This document shows, piece after piece, positions 22,661-34,464 of a stretch of 64,000 nucleotides of DNA. Every line of letters starts with the position of its first letter. The first letter of the stretch is position 1. The notes beneath the pieces were generated by a model. That model was not told the origin of the DNA and did no database searches. It was given only the letters and a program-made list of their open reading frames with translations. Location of the stretch: assembly GCA_009602725.1 (NCBI GenBank), contig WELB01000150.1:164822-228821 (forward strand). Reading direction: 5' to 3'. The DNA comes from Spirogloea muscicola. Its lineage: Eukaryota > Streptophyta > Zygnematophyceae > Spirogloeales > Spirogloeaceae. A program made the position numbers and the translations under genes.

Positions 22661-24789
22661 ATGCTTAAGCTGCCGTGTGTCCAGCACGGCGTATGCAGAC
22701 GATGGTGGTTGTTGGTCAAGGTTCCTATCAAGCTGCCGGCTGTCTTCTCGCTCTGCGCTGCTGACTACAGCAGCCCCGATCGCTCTCGTCTTGCCCTGCA
22801 GACGTTTGAGTGGATCCGCCGCCAGCCGTGGTACCGGCCCGACACGAGGTGGTACGCCAAGGTGATCAGCATTGTGGGCCGGGCGCGGGAGGTGGACCTT
22901 GCGTGGTCCTTCCTGCTCCAGATGCAGGCGGAGGGCTGCCAGCCCGACACCGCGGTGTGCAACGTCCTCCTCAAGGTGCTCGCGGCAGCTGGGCGCATCG
23001 GCAAGGCCGTCGACCTCCTCCGGCGCATGCAGTGCAGCGAGGCCTGCAGGTGAGTATTCGCCCGTGAGGGGTGCAACTCATGGGCGCACGTAGGAGCACC
23101 ATGAGACCGGTGCGCCTCCTAGTCACAGTCCAGAGCTTGCCGGCTGCATTTGCGCAGGCCAGACGTGGTCACCTTCAACACGGCGATCGACGCAGTGGGG
23201 GCCGCAGGCATGCTGGCGGAGGCCGAGGGGCTGCTGCAGGAGATGCGGGACCAGGGTCTTGTACCAGACGTGGTACGCGCTCGCAGCTGCCTTGGCCCTT
23301 GCTCTCGCCAGCAAAGACAGACAAGCCCATATCATTCAGATTTAATCATCTAAATCATTGTTACGAATTCAGCCTCTTCCTTGCGACGCCTCGCATAATG
23401 CTGTGACCACGCTGTGACCATAACGCTGTGCCCTGAATGCCGCAAGCTCTCTTCCACGTCACTGCTGAGCACTTAATTTTCTCCGTGACCTGGTTGCACA
23501 GTACACGTTCTGCTCTATGATCAAGGCGTATGGTCGTGTGCCCGACACCGCGAAGATGGAAGCAGTTGTGGAGGAAATGGCGCGTGTTGGCTGCATGGCA
23601 AATCAGCTCGTGCACAATGCAATCATCCGAGGGTATGCACAGGCGCACGATCTCAGTGGCATGATTCGGAGCTTGCAGCGTATGCTGGACGCTGGGCTCA
23701 ACCCCGACACATGGACATACAATAGCCTCCTGGAGGCATACGGAAGAGCAGGGCAGGAGGTGAGTTTATGCTCAACAGTGTGGCGTGTGAAACTCTTTGT
23801 CACATAAAAGGCGAAGTTACTTTGCCTTTCATCCCCTTGCATGACTTTCTAGATTATTTCTGCTTGTTCGTAGGGTCAGGCACCTTTTGCTTCTAGAATG
23901 ATGAAAACTGAGATGCTTATCGCTGTCAAGTCAACACACTCTTCGAAAGAGCAGCTGACACGCTCGAAGCAGTGCACATAAGTCTTCACAAAAGGATTTG
24001 AAATGTTACCAGACAGGGCTATGTCTGCACTAGAAAGATTGGTTCAGATCCTAGCAGCCATGCTCCGTCTGCACTTTGGTGTTTACTTTACCTGGCTAAC
24101 TTCAAATCATGCATCATAGACTCCACAGACAACCACTTCCACTTGGTAATTTCTCAACGTGGATGCTGCAGGAGCCCATGGAGGCCGCGCTGCAGGCCAT
24201 GGTGGAGCGCAGAATTGCACTATCGGCTCATACATACTCAATCCTCATCTGTGGCTATGGCCGCTGCGGTAGTCCTGCCAAGGCTGAGCGCGTGTTCCAG
24301 GACAGCCGCGACGCGGCGCTTGCCGACGCGCATGTCTACACATCCATGATCGAAGCTTTGGCGTCGGCGGGTGAGCTTGACAGGGCGCAGGAGTGCCTTG
24401 ACGAGATGGCTGGCGGAAGCGGTGCCAGTTCCTCCTCCCTTCTGGCCGCATACGGGTCGCTCGTGAAGGCTCACGCGCGGGCCGGGGCGTTGGAGAAGAT
24501 GCAGAAGCTGCTGGCAGACATGGCTGCTCAGGGTATCCCAAAGGATGCGGCTATGTGCCAGGAGTTGCTGGCAGCTTGGGAGCGTGCAGGCCGGGCTGAT
24601 AGCACTGCGGAGGTTTTGGCAGAAATGAGACGCATGGGGTTCCGAATACGAAGGACCGGCTCTAGGATACCTCCAAATCGTGGAACATCACTGCATTATG
24701 TTGATCCTGCACAGCTGTCAGAGGCTGGGGTAAAAGTGCCACAGCAAGCCCCAGAACTGCTACAGCAGGATGCCATTACTTGCCGATGA
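22661..24789 (+). CDS. Pentatricopeptide repeat (PPR) protein
   Basis: PPR proteins bind organellar RNA and control its processing or translation. Four exons are phased: 22661-23049, 23158-23272, 23502-23759 and 24172-24789, giving about 459 residues with the start used here. Repeats of about 35 residues are clear: WYAKVISIVGRAREVDLAWS, CNVLLKVLAAAGRIGKAVDL, VTFNTAIDAVGAAGMLAEAE, TFCSMIKAYGRVPDTAKMEA, WTYNSLLEAYGRAG and YSILICGYGRCGSPAKAERV, with about ten repeats in total. The tail after about residue 410 is not repeat-like. No editing E/DYW domain is present, so it is a P-class protein. The start is uncertain: the encoded MLKLPCVQHGVCRRW is not a strong transit peptide, and an upstream exon may exist. 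Only one PPR gene is in the window. Confidence 0.88.
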
Positions 24790-24835
24790 AAAAGAGTCAG
24801 GTCCTCTCTGAATAGCGCACATCTTTAGTCCCCCC

Positions 24836-24841
24836 AATAAA
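24836..24841 (+). promoter_or_regulatory. AATAAA polyadenylation signal of the PPR gene
   Basis: AATAAA lies 46 bp after the PPR stop codon, a typical position. Confidence 0.65.
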
Positions 24842-25198
24842 GACTTGGTATGCAATGGTTGCCCTCCACACAATCCTGCAGCATGCTGTCGATGACACTC
24901 TGAGGTTATCTGGTGCAAAACGCATCCAATGACTGGTGAAAGGGAGGCGTCCAGTCCAACTTTTGAGAGAGCGTAATTGGTGGGCCCTGCATGGTCGACC
25001 TGCTCATCACAGCTTGTCCATGTGCGCAGATCGAGAGGCGTGCTGTTATGGCTTCCAGCCAGGTTGAGTTGCAGCTGCTGCAATGGCCATTGCATGCTTA
25101 TCTGTTCTTAAGTATAAATAAGTATCCTAAAATCTTGGCTGAAGCAGCCGTATGCGCTAATAAGGCAGGTTGCAGCTTGATCTGCTGCTCAGCTTGAA

Positions 25199-26459
25199 TC
25201 AATCATGGAGACTGGGCTCCAGGCCAAGGTTGTACCACCAGGCGTCGACCCACGCATCCGGCACGCCTGGCAGGCACCAGTGTGTGCAGTCCATGGATTG
25301 ACCAAGCGCGATCTTCTTCTTGGGCGCCTCGAAGAAGATACCGAGGTGGCCTTCAGGGCGGTAAGTGGAGAGGTGTGTGACTGACAGCAGGCGTATGGCG
25401 GACGACCTTAGCACGCCACGCTCCGTCTGCACGTATGGGTACGCGCCGTCAGACAGCTCAAGCGCCGCTACAGCACTGTCCGACAGAGGCCCAGAGCCGC
25501 ATGTCCCGTCACTGCCTGATCCAGCGATGCGCATGGTCGGGCTATAGGACATGTAGTAGGCAAGGCCGCCCCAGCTAGAGCCCATCACGAAGTCCCGGAT
25601 GGTCGTCAGAGCTTGGGCGTACGCCCGCAGGTCGCTGATGCCCGCCACGGGCTTGCCTTTTAGGCGATAGATATTCCGCGACATCCGGCCTGGCGGTTGC
25701 TGCTGGTACCAGTGCCCGCCCATGAAGACAAGCACGTCAATCGCGTGCAGCGCGGGCCCCCACGACGTATCTGGCACATCCAGGTTCACTGTGTACCCAT
25801 GGTTCTTAGCCGACAACTGGAACGCCTGCACGAGGTACGATGTGGGCGCCGTGACAATGACCACGTTGTGCGGCTGTACAATCACGCCGCCCATAACATT
25901 GGGGCCCACCTGGCCCGTCCAGTGCTGCGCAATGGCCGCCACCATCGCCAGCAGTAACCAATTTATCAGCCTTGAGCTCTGCAGCAATCAAGCCTTGCAA
26001 TGCAGGCTTCTATTGAGATGGCATTTTCAGGTCTGTCAAGGATTGCAGGGGAGCACCTCCATGTTGACCTTTGGGTCGGCACTGATAAGACAGAGCAGCG
26101 ACTCCTGGAAGTTGCGCATGAGCGAGTCCCCAACCAGGCACACGACCTGCAAGCAACAGTGGCCGCACCCGTCAGTCATCAGCTGTTGCACAGAGTCGGC
26201 AGCTGTCGGCATTCGGCCGTCCTGTAGCGTGAGATGGAGAGTGTCCTCGCCTTGTTCTTCATCATCTTGAGGAACTTCAGCGAGTCAAAGGCCGGCAGCT
26301 TGCACTGCTTGGCCTGCCACCGAAAGTTTTTGTAGTTGGAGTTCCAGCGGTTGTTTTTATCGCAATTGTACGTGCTACGAATCCAGGGGCAGGTCCAGCC
26401 CGAGTAGCGCGCCGCCGACGTATCGTACACCCAGCCTCCATGCGTGTAGTCGCAGTTGA
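25199..26459 (-). CDS. PMR5/TBL-family esterase (polysaccharide O-acetyltransferase-like)
   Basis: Plant trichome birefringence-like proteins O-acetylate wall polysaccharides in the Golgi. Exons read on the minus strand: 26459-26251, 26146-26057 and 25978-25199, all in phase. The first encodes the TBL domain (NCDYTHGGWVYDTSA, YSGWTCPWI, NSNYKNFRWQAKQCKLPAFD). The second carries the GDS nucleophile block VVCLVGDSLMRNFQESLLC. The third has DVLVFMGGHWYQQQ and the catalytic Asp-His motif DCTHWCLPGVPDAW near its end. The intron 26250-26147 appears to start with GC instead of GT. The N-terminal anchor is not fixed: a candidate begins at 27041 (MGGLQRRRRCIAQAERG followed by a hydrophobic stretch), joined by one or more unresolved exons. 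Acetyl acceptor is unknown. TBL genes are mainly a streptophyte feature. Confidence 0.88.
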
Positions 26460-27099
26460 CTGACACAAGGGCACCCAGTGCAAGAGGAGAAGAGAGTGAA
26501 GAGAAGCAAGCATAGCGTGAGCCTGCAGGATGAGGCAGACAAGCTACACCCTCCAGTATTGTTGTTTCGGGCATCCCCTTCGTGTCCACGACCCAAACTC
26601 TGCAGCCCAGCTTTCCTCACTCACTGCACGGCCGCTTACAATCGAGCGTCCTACTCGTGACACCAGATGCAAGTCTTCTTCCGAGCAACTCACTTGGCCG
26701 TGGCATGGGCGCAGGCGCTGCCGCACTCACTGGTCCTGCACACATGCACAAGACCGCATTGCAGTGAGATAGACGTGCGGCTGCTCGCAGCATGTGGCAG
26801 AAGCAGAAGCAAAATATAAAACTTGGATGGGAGGGCACTTCTTACTAGCCTGATAGAACGAAGTAATCTGCAAGAGCACCCGTATGCCTCAAATTCACAC
26901 TCTTGCAGCGGTCGGCACAAGAAGCTTGCCTGCTGCAGAGGACAGCAGAAGCAGCTGTAGCGCCGCAGAGAAGCTGGCGACGGCAGCCGCGCCTCTCTCC
27001 GCTTGGGCGATACATCGTCTCCTGCGCTGCAGTCCCCCCATGGAGCTTGCTCGTGCAGTGATCAGCGCATTCGGCGGGACCTCAAGGGGTGTCGTGAGG

Positions 27100-28823
27100 C
27101 CCCCTCTCCTGCTCACCCCCTCTTCTTGGCGCCCTTGAACTGCTGGCGGCCAGAGGTGCCCACAGAGCTGGAGCAATAAGCGGCACAGTTGCCACCACAG
27201 TGCCAGGCCTCAGCACGCAGTCGGGACGGGGTGCTGACGGGTGACCAAAACGAGAAAGCGGCTGCTGGTAATGAAGAGCGGCTGTGAAGGCCAGCCAGGT
27301 ACATACAGAGGGTGTTCAAGACGACATTAGCGGAGCCACAGGCTGGCAGACAGGGCGCTACCAAGGAGGGAGGGAGACGGCCAGAGGGCAAGAGGGATGC
27401 AAGAGGCACCAGCGCAGCGAGCGCTGATCGCCCACCTGCTTGTCTGTCCTCCAGAACAGGCCAGAATCCGGAACCGCTGCCGGACGAGCATGCGGAGGTC
27501 ACGGGAACCCAAACGCTGCAGAATGCCTTCTTCCGCGCAGCCGCTAGCGGGCCACGCTCATGCTCGCCGACCGGCACGGACCGGCGCTGGCCACCCTCTG
27601 ATGGGCCCCCATAGTGGGCCAGCAGGCGGCCGCCTAACTGGACCTGCGGCACGCCCTCGTCCTCTGAGCCCTCTCCTCGCCCGCCCCAGCACTCGCCGGC
27701 CTCTTCTTACGGCCAGCACAGCCTCGCTCAGCGACCGGCAGCCCGCGCTCGGAGGGCTTGCAGCAACGGCGACCTCTGCCGCCGCAGCAGAGGCGGCGAG
27801 CGCCGGAGGAGGCGGCTTTGCGAGGTGGGCGCTGGGCTGGCGAGGCTCTCGTTCGTGGGTCCGGGCCCGATCGGGCGCCCAGCAGCGCAACAGCCGTTGT
27901 GGGGAGGGGGGCCCGGCTGGTCAAAGGGGCACCGCCACCCTCCTCGCCCCCGGATAGGCTCTCTCCTCCCCCCCTCTCCTCCCTCCCCTCCGGCCCCCCA
28001 CCCCCGTCACCGCGCCTCTCTCCTCGCCCGGGCTGGCCCGTCTCCTCCTTCCATCTTCTGCCACGGCCCCCTCGGGACGAGCTGCTTCTCCTCCGGAAGA
28101 CCTGGCTCATCTTCCACGGCCCCTGGAGGAGGCACTTGCCTCTCACGGCCCTCGCCCCCTTGGGATGAGCTGCTTTTCCCGTTTCCTTTCTTCCTTTCAC
28201 ACCCGTCGCCCCCCTCCTCGTTTGGGAGACGTTCTCAATCTCCATTGCCCCCATCTGGGAGACGCTGGCTCTATCTGCAGCTATCGCCCCACACTGGGAA
28301 GACGAGCTTTCAGTCTTCATCCAATCTCTTTTTCAGGATGCTCTCAATCTGTCTTTGGATGGATTCTTTCCCCCTGGAAGAAGAAGAGCTGTTGATTTCC
28401 CAGCCGGCCCCGGAGGTCCCGGTCCGGGCCGGCGCGCGGTCGCCATCCCCCCCTTTGACCGGGTCCCACCCTTGCGGGAGCCGTTGGCGGCGCCCGCCCT
28501 CGCCACGGCGGACGGGCCCGCCCGCCACGCAGGCACTTCGTCCGAGGTGGCGCCCCGTGTGGCGGGCTCGGCGCGCTGTCCGGCCCCCCACTTTTGGGCC
28601 GGCCGCCGGCGCGGCCAGGCGGCTTCCCGCTCTCGGGCAACTCCCTTTGTTCAAGCGGGGCTGAAGTCCTGGTTTCTCTGCTCCATGCCCGCTGGGCCGA
28701 CGACGTGACCGCGGATCGCGGCAGTTATTGGCGCCCACTTCTGCTCGGCGCGCCAGGGTTGGGCATGTTCTGTACGGTGACGTGGTGTCGGCCCGCCGGC
28801 ACCAATGCTGCCTTGGCGACATT
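27100..28823. other. GC-rich block with degenerate LINE-type 3' UTR units
   Basis: Near 27255-27320 there is a minus-orientation unit (CGGCTGTGAAGGCCAGCCAG). Between 28057 and 28330 five or six degenerate plus-orientation units of about 35-55 bp recur (for example CACGGCCCTCGCCCCCTTGG, then GGGA.GAGCTGCTT). From 28355 to 28823 the sequence is extremely GC-rich with long open frames in several phases. No family was recognised in any of them, and I do not call a gene. The copia element is inserted at its right edge. Confidence 0.45.
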
Positions 28824-28828
28824 ATTTA
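28824..28828. repeat. Target-site duplication, left copy (ATTTA)
   Basis: ATTTA immediately precedes the 5' LTR and is repeated at 33968-33972, immediately after the 3' LTR. Five base pairs is the usual length for Ty1/copia integration. Confidence 0.9.
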
Positions 28829-29251
28829 TGTTGAATATTGTAATATGGTGAATCGGCATCTCGGGGTGGGTGACCATCCCGACCGTCTCATTGGGCCGTG
28901 AGAGTCTCCCCTGGATAAGGGAGGCCTCGGCCACCCATCGGGACACTCCCAACATCTGAGGACACGCGGTGCGCCCGTGCGCCCTAGCCATGGCTGCCAC
29001 CCACCTTGGGTGAGGGCGGAGCCTGTGCTGTCAGTCTGACTGACTGTCTGAGATCAGAAGCTGTCTGGCGCCATGAGCGCATCTGCTTCTGTGCCGCCGC
29101 GTCGAGGGCGGTCTGCTGGGCCCGTAGACAAGGGCAAACGTCCGATGGAGGACTTCGACCGGCGGAAGGAACAATCTGAGAACACTGACTACAACAGACA
29201 GGAACAGGTACAGGAGCAGATACAGGAGCAGCCAGCCCAGGAATTTCAACA
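28829..29251 (+). repeat. 5' LTR of the copia element
   Basis: It begins TGTTGAATATTG and ends AATTTCAACA, a 7-bp terminal inverted repeat (TGTTGAA/TTCAACA). It is 423 bp and matches the 3' LTR almost exactly. It contains the gag start codon at 29073. Confidence 0.95.
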
Positions 29252-32200
29252 GGTTATGGGCCCACACCTTGGGGGTTCCCAAGGTTCGCTCCCTGCTCTG
29301 ACTCCCATGCTAGCCAGAGATACCGTCTGGTTAGTCTGGAAGTATAAAATGAAGAAGCTGCTTCAATTTCAGAATGTCTGGGATGCTGTAGAGCCTCCAG
29401 CTGATCGAGGGCTTTGTCGGCCCTTCTCTCGTGAGAATGTTGTAGCCTCAGCAATTTCTGCAGCAACTCTGGCTGATGAAGAGGTGATAGGCGTTGTCAA
29501 CCTGTCTCTGGCCAGTGGCATCTGGGAGTATCTCAAGAACTAAGTTTGAGAACCGCGGAACTGACAGGGCTTACTACCTCAGCATGCGCTTGCGCGAGCG
29601 CAGAAAGGAGGAGGATGAGCCCATCCAGGCATTTGTAAGCAGAGTAGAATCATTGGCCCTTCAGCTGCAAGACATTGGAGAGGAGGTTCCAGTCCGATCT
29701 CGAGTTCTTGCCATACTTGTGGGGCTCCCACCTGCATATGATACTGTAAGAGATACATTGCAGATGGTCAGCGCCGACGAACTGACTGTAGAATATGTGC
29801 TGGCTCGCCTCCTTCATAAGGAGCGAGCATTGGAGGAGCAACATCGACTTCTGACAGGTTCTCTGACAGGATATCAGATAGGACCTCCAACAGGCTCTCT
29901 GAACACAGATTCGCTGACAGGTTCTCTGATAGGCTCCCTGACAGGTGCACAGGCAGCGCTGCTGACTAGACGTCAATCTGAGCAAGACCTTCGACACCAC
30001 TTGAATCAATCGAAGCTTCATCAGCAGACTGTTGCTCGCAGTCTTCGGAGCGGGACTGGTGATAATAGTCGTCTGAGTGAAGATCAGTTTGCAGGATGGA
30101 ATAGGAATCCTCTATACCCTAGAACTTGCTTCTACTGCCGTGAACCTGGTCATGTGATCAACGACTGTCCCAAGAAGAAGGCTCTGGGATCTGGTGGCAA
30201 TAGTAGAAGAGGCAGAGGCAGCTATGCTGAGGGAGAAGCACACTTGACCAGACAATCTGACAGGTCGAATTGTGATAGCTGGCTGATCGATAGTGGAGCG
30301 TCTCACCATCTCACTTACAGGCGGGATTGGCTCCATAATTACCAATCTGTTCCGGATTTCAAGATTCATCTGGCTGATGATAGTGTGCAGCCTGCTGTGA
30401 AAAAAGGAGAAGTGCAGCTGCAAAAGCCTACCCTCCATGGCACTGAGACACAACATCTTCAAGATTCATCTGGGTAATGATAGTGTGCAGCCTGCTGTGG
30501 GAAAAGGAGAAGTGCAGCTGCAAGTGCCTACCCTCCATGGCACTGAGACACAACATCTGACGAATGTATATCATGCTCCTGGTGTGGCGTCGAATCTTCT
30601 ATCTGTTTCCCAGCTCTTAGACCAGGGCTATCAAGTTGTTTTTAACAAAGATATCTGTACTATCACGCGATCTGGTGTTCCCACTCTGACAGGACGCAGG
30701 TCAGGAGATCTGTTTACTCTGAACGGACAGGTGGAAGTACAAGATGTGGGAATACAGAATCAGGTGCAGAAACAGATGCAGGTGAAGAAACAGATGCAGG
30801 TTCAGGGCAGGGTAAATGTTTCTGAGTCTGACAAAAACACGTTTGAGCAATGGCATGCTCGACTGGGACATCCCAATGTTCAGCGGATGAAGAAGCTGAA
30901 GAGTATGGTGCATGGAGTACATACTCTTGCACAAAACGTTGAGTCTGAATGTTGTCGGAGCTGTGTTCAGGGAAAGCTCCATCTGCAACAACCGCTGGCT
31001 GGTAAGCACTATAGAGCTTCTGAACTCCTGGAGCTAGTGCATTCTGATGTCTTTGGCCCTATGCAAATACCTTCTTTAGGGGGCAGCAGATATATATTGT
31101 ATATATATATTGTCCTTCATTGATGATGCCAGCCGATGGAGCAAGGTATATTTTCTGAAAAACAAGAGTGAGGTGCTGGAGAAGTTCATGTTCTTCAAAG
31201 CTGCAGTGGAGTTGCAGACAGGGAAGAGGCTCAAGGCTCTTAGATCTGATAATGGTGGAGAATATACTTCTCAAGGGTTTGAATGGTTCTGTCAACAACA
31301 GGGTATACACAGGCAATTGACAGCAACCTATCGTCCTCAACAGAATGGTGTGGCGGAAAGGTGGAATAGATCCGTTATGGAGATTGCAAGGTGCTTACTA
31401 TTTCATTCTTATACACCATCAGAATTTTGGGCTGAAGCAGTCGCAACGGCTGTTTACTGAAGAATAGAATGCGTACTAGTGCAGTGAAAGACATGACGCC
31501 ACAGGAGTTCTGGACTGGAAAGAGACCTACAGTTGCCCACCTTAGGGTATTTGGTTGTTCTGCGTGGATGCATGTTCCTACTGAGATGAGACACAAGTTG
31601 CAATCAAAGGCTCGTCAGTGTGTCATGGTAGGATATGGTGAACACGTGAAAGCGTGGAAGTTGTTTGATCTTGAGAACAGGAGGATGGTGTTCAGCAGAG
31701 ATGTAGTGTTTGATGAACTGAGAGGTCCAGACTATTCTGCTTTCCCGTTACGGCCATCTGAGACAGTGGGAGAAGTGCAATGGTGGCCTGTATCTCAAGA
31801 GCCTGACATTGTGGCTACTGTGGAGGTAGGGTCTGAATCTGGCGATGAAGTGGAAGCAAGGACAAGAGGTGAAGATCTGGAAGAGACTACTGCTACACTG
31901 GGAGTATGTAAAACAGATGTTCGTGCTTTTGCTGCTGTAGTGTTACATGAGCCTCTCACAATGCAAGAGGCCATGAGTAGCGATGCAGCACTCAAGTGGA
32001 AAGCAGCAGCAGAGGCAGAACTAGATTCTATCAAGGAGAACAATACTTGGGATTTGGTAGAGTTACCTGTTGGCAGGAAAGCGATACCCAGCAAGTGGGT
32101 GTTCAAGATCAAACTGAAGGGCGATGGTTCTGTAGATCGATATAAAGCACGCCTTGTGGCCAAAGGTTGTGCTCAGAAGGAAGGGATTGATTACATCGAG

Positions 32201-33540
32201 ACATTTGCTCCAGTGGTTAGAACTAGTGCTGTCAGAAGTTTGCTGGCTATGGCAGCTATTCATGATTTAGAAGTAGAACAGATGGACGTCACCACAGCGT
32301 TCTTGAATGGTGATCTTGAGGAAGAGATCTACATGCAACAGCCGGCAGGTTTTGAAGGCAAAGGCAAGGAAAACAAAGTGTGCAAGCTGAAGAAAGCACT
32401 GTATGGACTTAAACAGGCGCCCAGGGCCTGGTATGCACAGATTGATACTTTTCTGATGAACCAAGGTTTCAAGAGATCTGAGGCTGATCACAGTGTGTAT
32501 GTGAGGAGGAAACCTGCTAAAGTGGTTCTGGCACTGTATGTTGATGATCTGATTTTACTGGGAGACTCAGCTACTGAAGTGAAAAGAGTAAAGCAAGAGC
32601 TGAGTAGTAAAGTCAAGATGAAGGATCTTGGGCCCTTGGAGTATTTTTTGGGTATCCAGGTCAAGAGAGATAGAGGCAGGAAGATATTGACCTTGAGTTC
32701 ATCAAAGTACATTACTGAAGTCTTGGACAGATTTGATATGCAAGACTGCAATCCTATCTCTACTCCACAGGATACAAAACAGACTTTGAGCAAAATCAGG
32801 GACCCAAGACAAATCAAGACAGACAGAAGATGGCACAGGTGCCTTACAGGGAGGCAGTGGGATGTTTAATGTACATAGCTGTGGCAGCACGTCCAGACAT
32901 AGCAGCAGCAGTGGGAGTGGTTGCTCAGTTTGTGCAAGATCCTGGTTGTGAACATTGGCAAGCTGTCAAGAGGATCTTGCGATATCTGCAGGGAAGTAAG
33001 AATCTGTGCTTAACATCTAGACATACAGGAGATAAATCTGATGAACTAGTAGGATTCTGTGATGCTGACTGGGCAGGCAGTCTGTATGATAGAAGGTCAG
33101 TAACAGGCTATGCCTTCGAGTTGGGAGCAGGAGCAGTCAGTTGGAGTAGTAGGAAACAGCAGACTGTGGCGACTTCAACTGTAGAAGCGGAGTACATGGC
33201 AACAGCGGAGTACATGGCAACGACTGCAGCAGCAAAAGAAGCAACCTGGCTGAGGAGACTACTACAAGAATGTGGATTTCTTTCTTCATCGAGTGCAACT
33301 ACTTTGTTCAGCGATAGTCAAGGTAGCATTGCTTTGATTAAGAATCCTGTCTATCGTGCTCGTACTAAGCATATAGAGATACAACTTCATTTCATCCGAG
33401 AGAAGGTAGACGAAGGAGTCATCAAGATGCAGTACTGTAGTACAGCAGATATGACTGCAGATATTCTGACCAAGGGCTTGCCTAAGCCCAAGTATGATAG
33501 ATGTAGAAGTTTGCTAGGTCTGGCTGATTCACATATTTAG
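29073..33540 (+). other. Copia gag-pol coding region (fossil, domain map only)
   Basis: Approximate domain positions: gag 29073-30250 with a CCHC zinc knuckle (CFYCREPGHVINDC) near 30130; protease near 30280-30330 (WLIDSGASHHLT); integrase about 30830-31750 including LRSDNGGEY; reverse transcriptase about 32000-32870 with the YVDDLI box near 32540; RNase H about 32900-33500. The frame ends next to the polypurine tract. The coding region is broken in about five places and no intact product is expected. Confidence 0.9.
29252..29265 (+). other. Primer-binding site complementary to initiator tRNA-Met anticodon arm
   Basis: GGTTATGGGCCCAC directly follows the 5' LTR. Its reverse complement, GTGGGCCCATAACC, equals the anticodon stem-loop of plant initiator tRNA-Met as I recall it. 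This implies priming by a tRNA fragment (half-tRNA) rather than the intact 3' end. Confidence 0.75.
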
Positions 33541-33546
33541 TGGGAG
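33540..33546 (+). other. Polypurine tract of the copia element
   Basis: GTGGGAG immediately precedes the 3' LTR, the standard plus-strand primer position. Confidence 0.75.
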
Positions 33547-33967
33547 TGTTGAATATTGTAATATGGTGAATCAGCATCTCGGGGTGGGTGACCATCCCGA
33601 CCGTCTCATTGGGCCGGGAGAGTCTCCCCTGGATAAGGGAGGCCTCGGCCACCCATCGGGACACTCCCAACATCTAAGGACACGCGGTGCGCCCGTGCGC
33701 CCTAGCCATGGCTGCCACCCACCTTGGGTGAGGGCGGAGCCTGTGCTGTCAGTCTGACTGACTGTCTGAGATCAGAATCTCTGGCGCCATGAGCGCATCT
33801 GCTTCTGTGCCGCCGCGTCGAGGGCGGTCTGCTGGGCCCGTAGACAAGGGCAAACGTCCGATGGAGGACTTCGACTGGCGGAAGGAACAATCTGAGAACA
33901 CTGACCACAACAGACAGGAACAGGTACAGGAGCAGATACAGGAGCAGCCAGCCCAGGAATTTCAACA
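33547..33967 (+). repeat. 3' LTR of the copia element
   Basis: It is 421 bp with the same TGTTGAA/TTCAACA ends as the 5' LTR and only a handful of differences from it. Confidence 0.95.
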
Positions 33968-33972
33968 ATTTA
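33968..33972. repeat. Target-site duplication, right copy (ATTTA)
   Basis: It is identical to 28824-28828 on the other side of the element. Confidence 0.9.
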
Positions 33973-34464
33973 ATCTGGCAAGTTGATAGTGGGACTGTAC
34001 ATTAACTATTGACGATCGCGCTCTGCCACCACGCGTCCCCGCCACAAGCGCGAGTGTCTCTGCTCGCATGAGAGCAAGGCTACTGTACCGAGCTCCCAAT
34101 CGCTGTGACCACTTGCATAGGTGTGTGGTTTTAGCGCCTTTCGGCCTTTGGACGGTTTTCATAAGCCTTGGGCTAGCATTTCACAGACCTCGTCCATTTT
34201 GGAAGAGCCCCTTTTGTTTAGTCGTCTACTGTCAAAGGATGGAAGCAGATCCTTTGCAGATGTACCCCTCCCACACTCCTCTAAGTGCCCGACCAGAATT
34301 AAGACAATGTGGTGTGAGATCTCAGCGCTTGACAAACACAGTGCCAACCTCTGGGTTGGCATTGCCAAGACTATCTGGCTAGAACCTGTTCCCCTTACAC
34401 AGGGGTTACACCATTGCGCAAGCAATCTACGAGTCGCACACAAGATGTTCCATATGCAAGGGCA
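33973..34464. other. Flank between copia and hnRNP gene, one LINE-type unit
   Basis: Around 34130-34220 a degenerate plus-orientation unit is present (TTTCGGCCTTTGGACGG...CATTTCACAGACC...TTGGAAGAGCC). The remainder is the 3' flank of the hnRNP gene. No gene is seen. Confidence 0.4.

Larger units (their letters stand above)
28829..33967 (+). mobile_element. Ty1/copia LTR retrotransposon, nearly full length, young, coding part broken
   Basis: The element is about 5.1 kb with 5' LTR 28829-29251, 3' LTR 33547-33967, primer-binding site, polypurine tract and a perfect 5-bp target duplication. Domain order is gag, protease, integrase, reverse transcriptase, RNase H, as in Ty1/copia. The coding region contains roughly five breaks, so this copy is a fossil, although all domains are still recognisable. 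The two LTRs differ by roughly 1.5-2 percent, which suggests a recent insertion. The first Met of gag lies inside the 5' LTR. The primer site suggests priming by the anticodon part of initiator tRNA-Met, as in Drosophila copia. Base composition is less GC-rich than the surrounding block. Confidence 0.95.

Noticed and set aside
27634-28320. 228-codon minus-strand frame in the GC-rich block
   Set aside because: It is Gly/Arg/Glu-rich low complexity across degenerate repeat units; no conserved motif.
32200-32820. Minus-strand frames inside the copia reverse transcriptase region
   Set aside because: They are antisense shadows of the pol domains.
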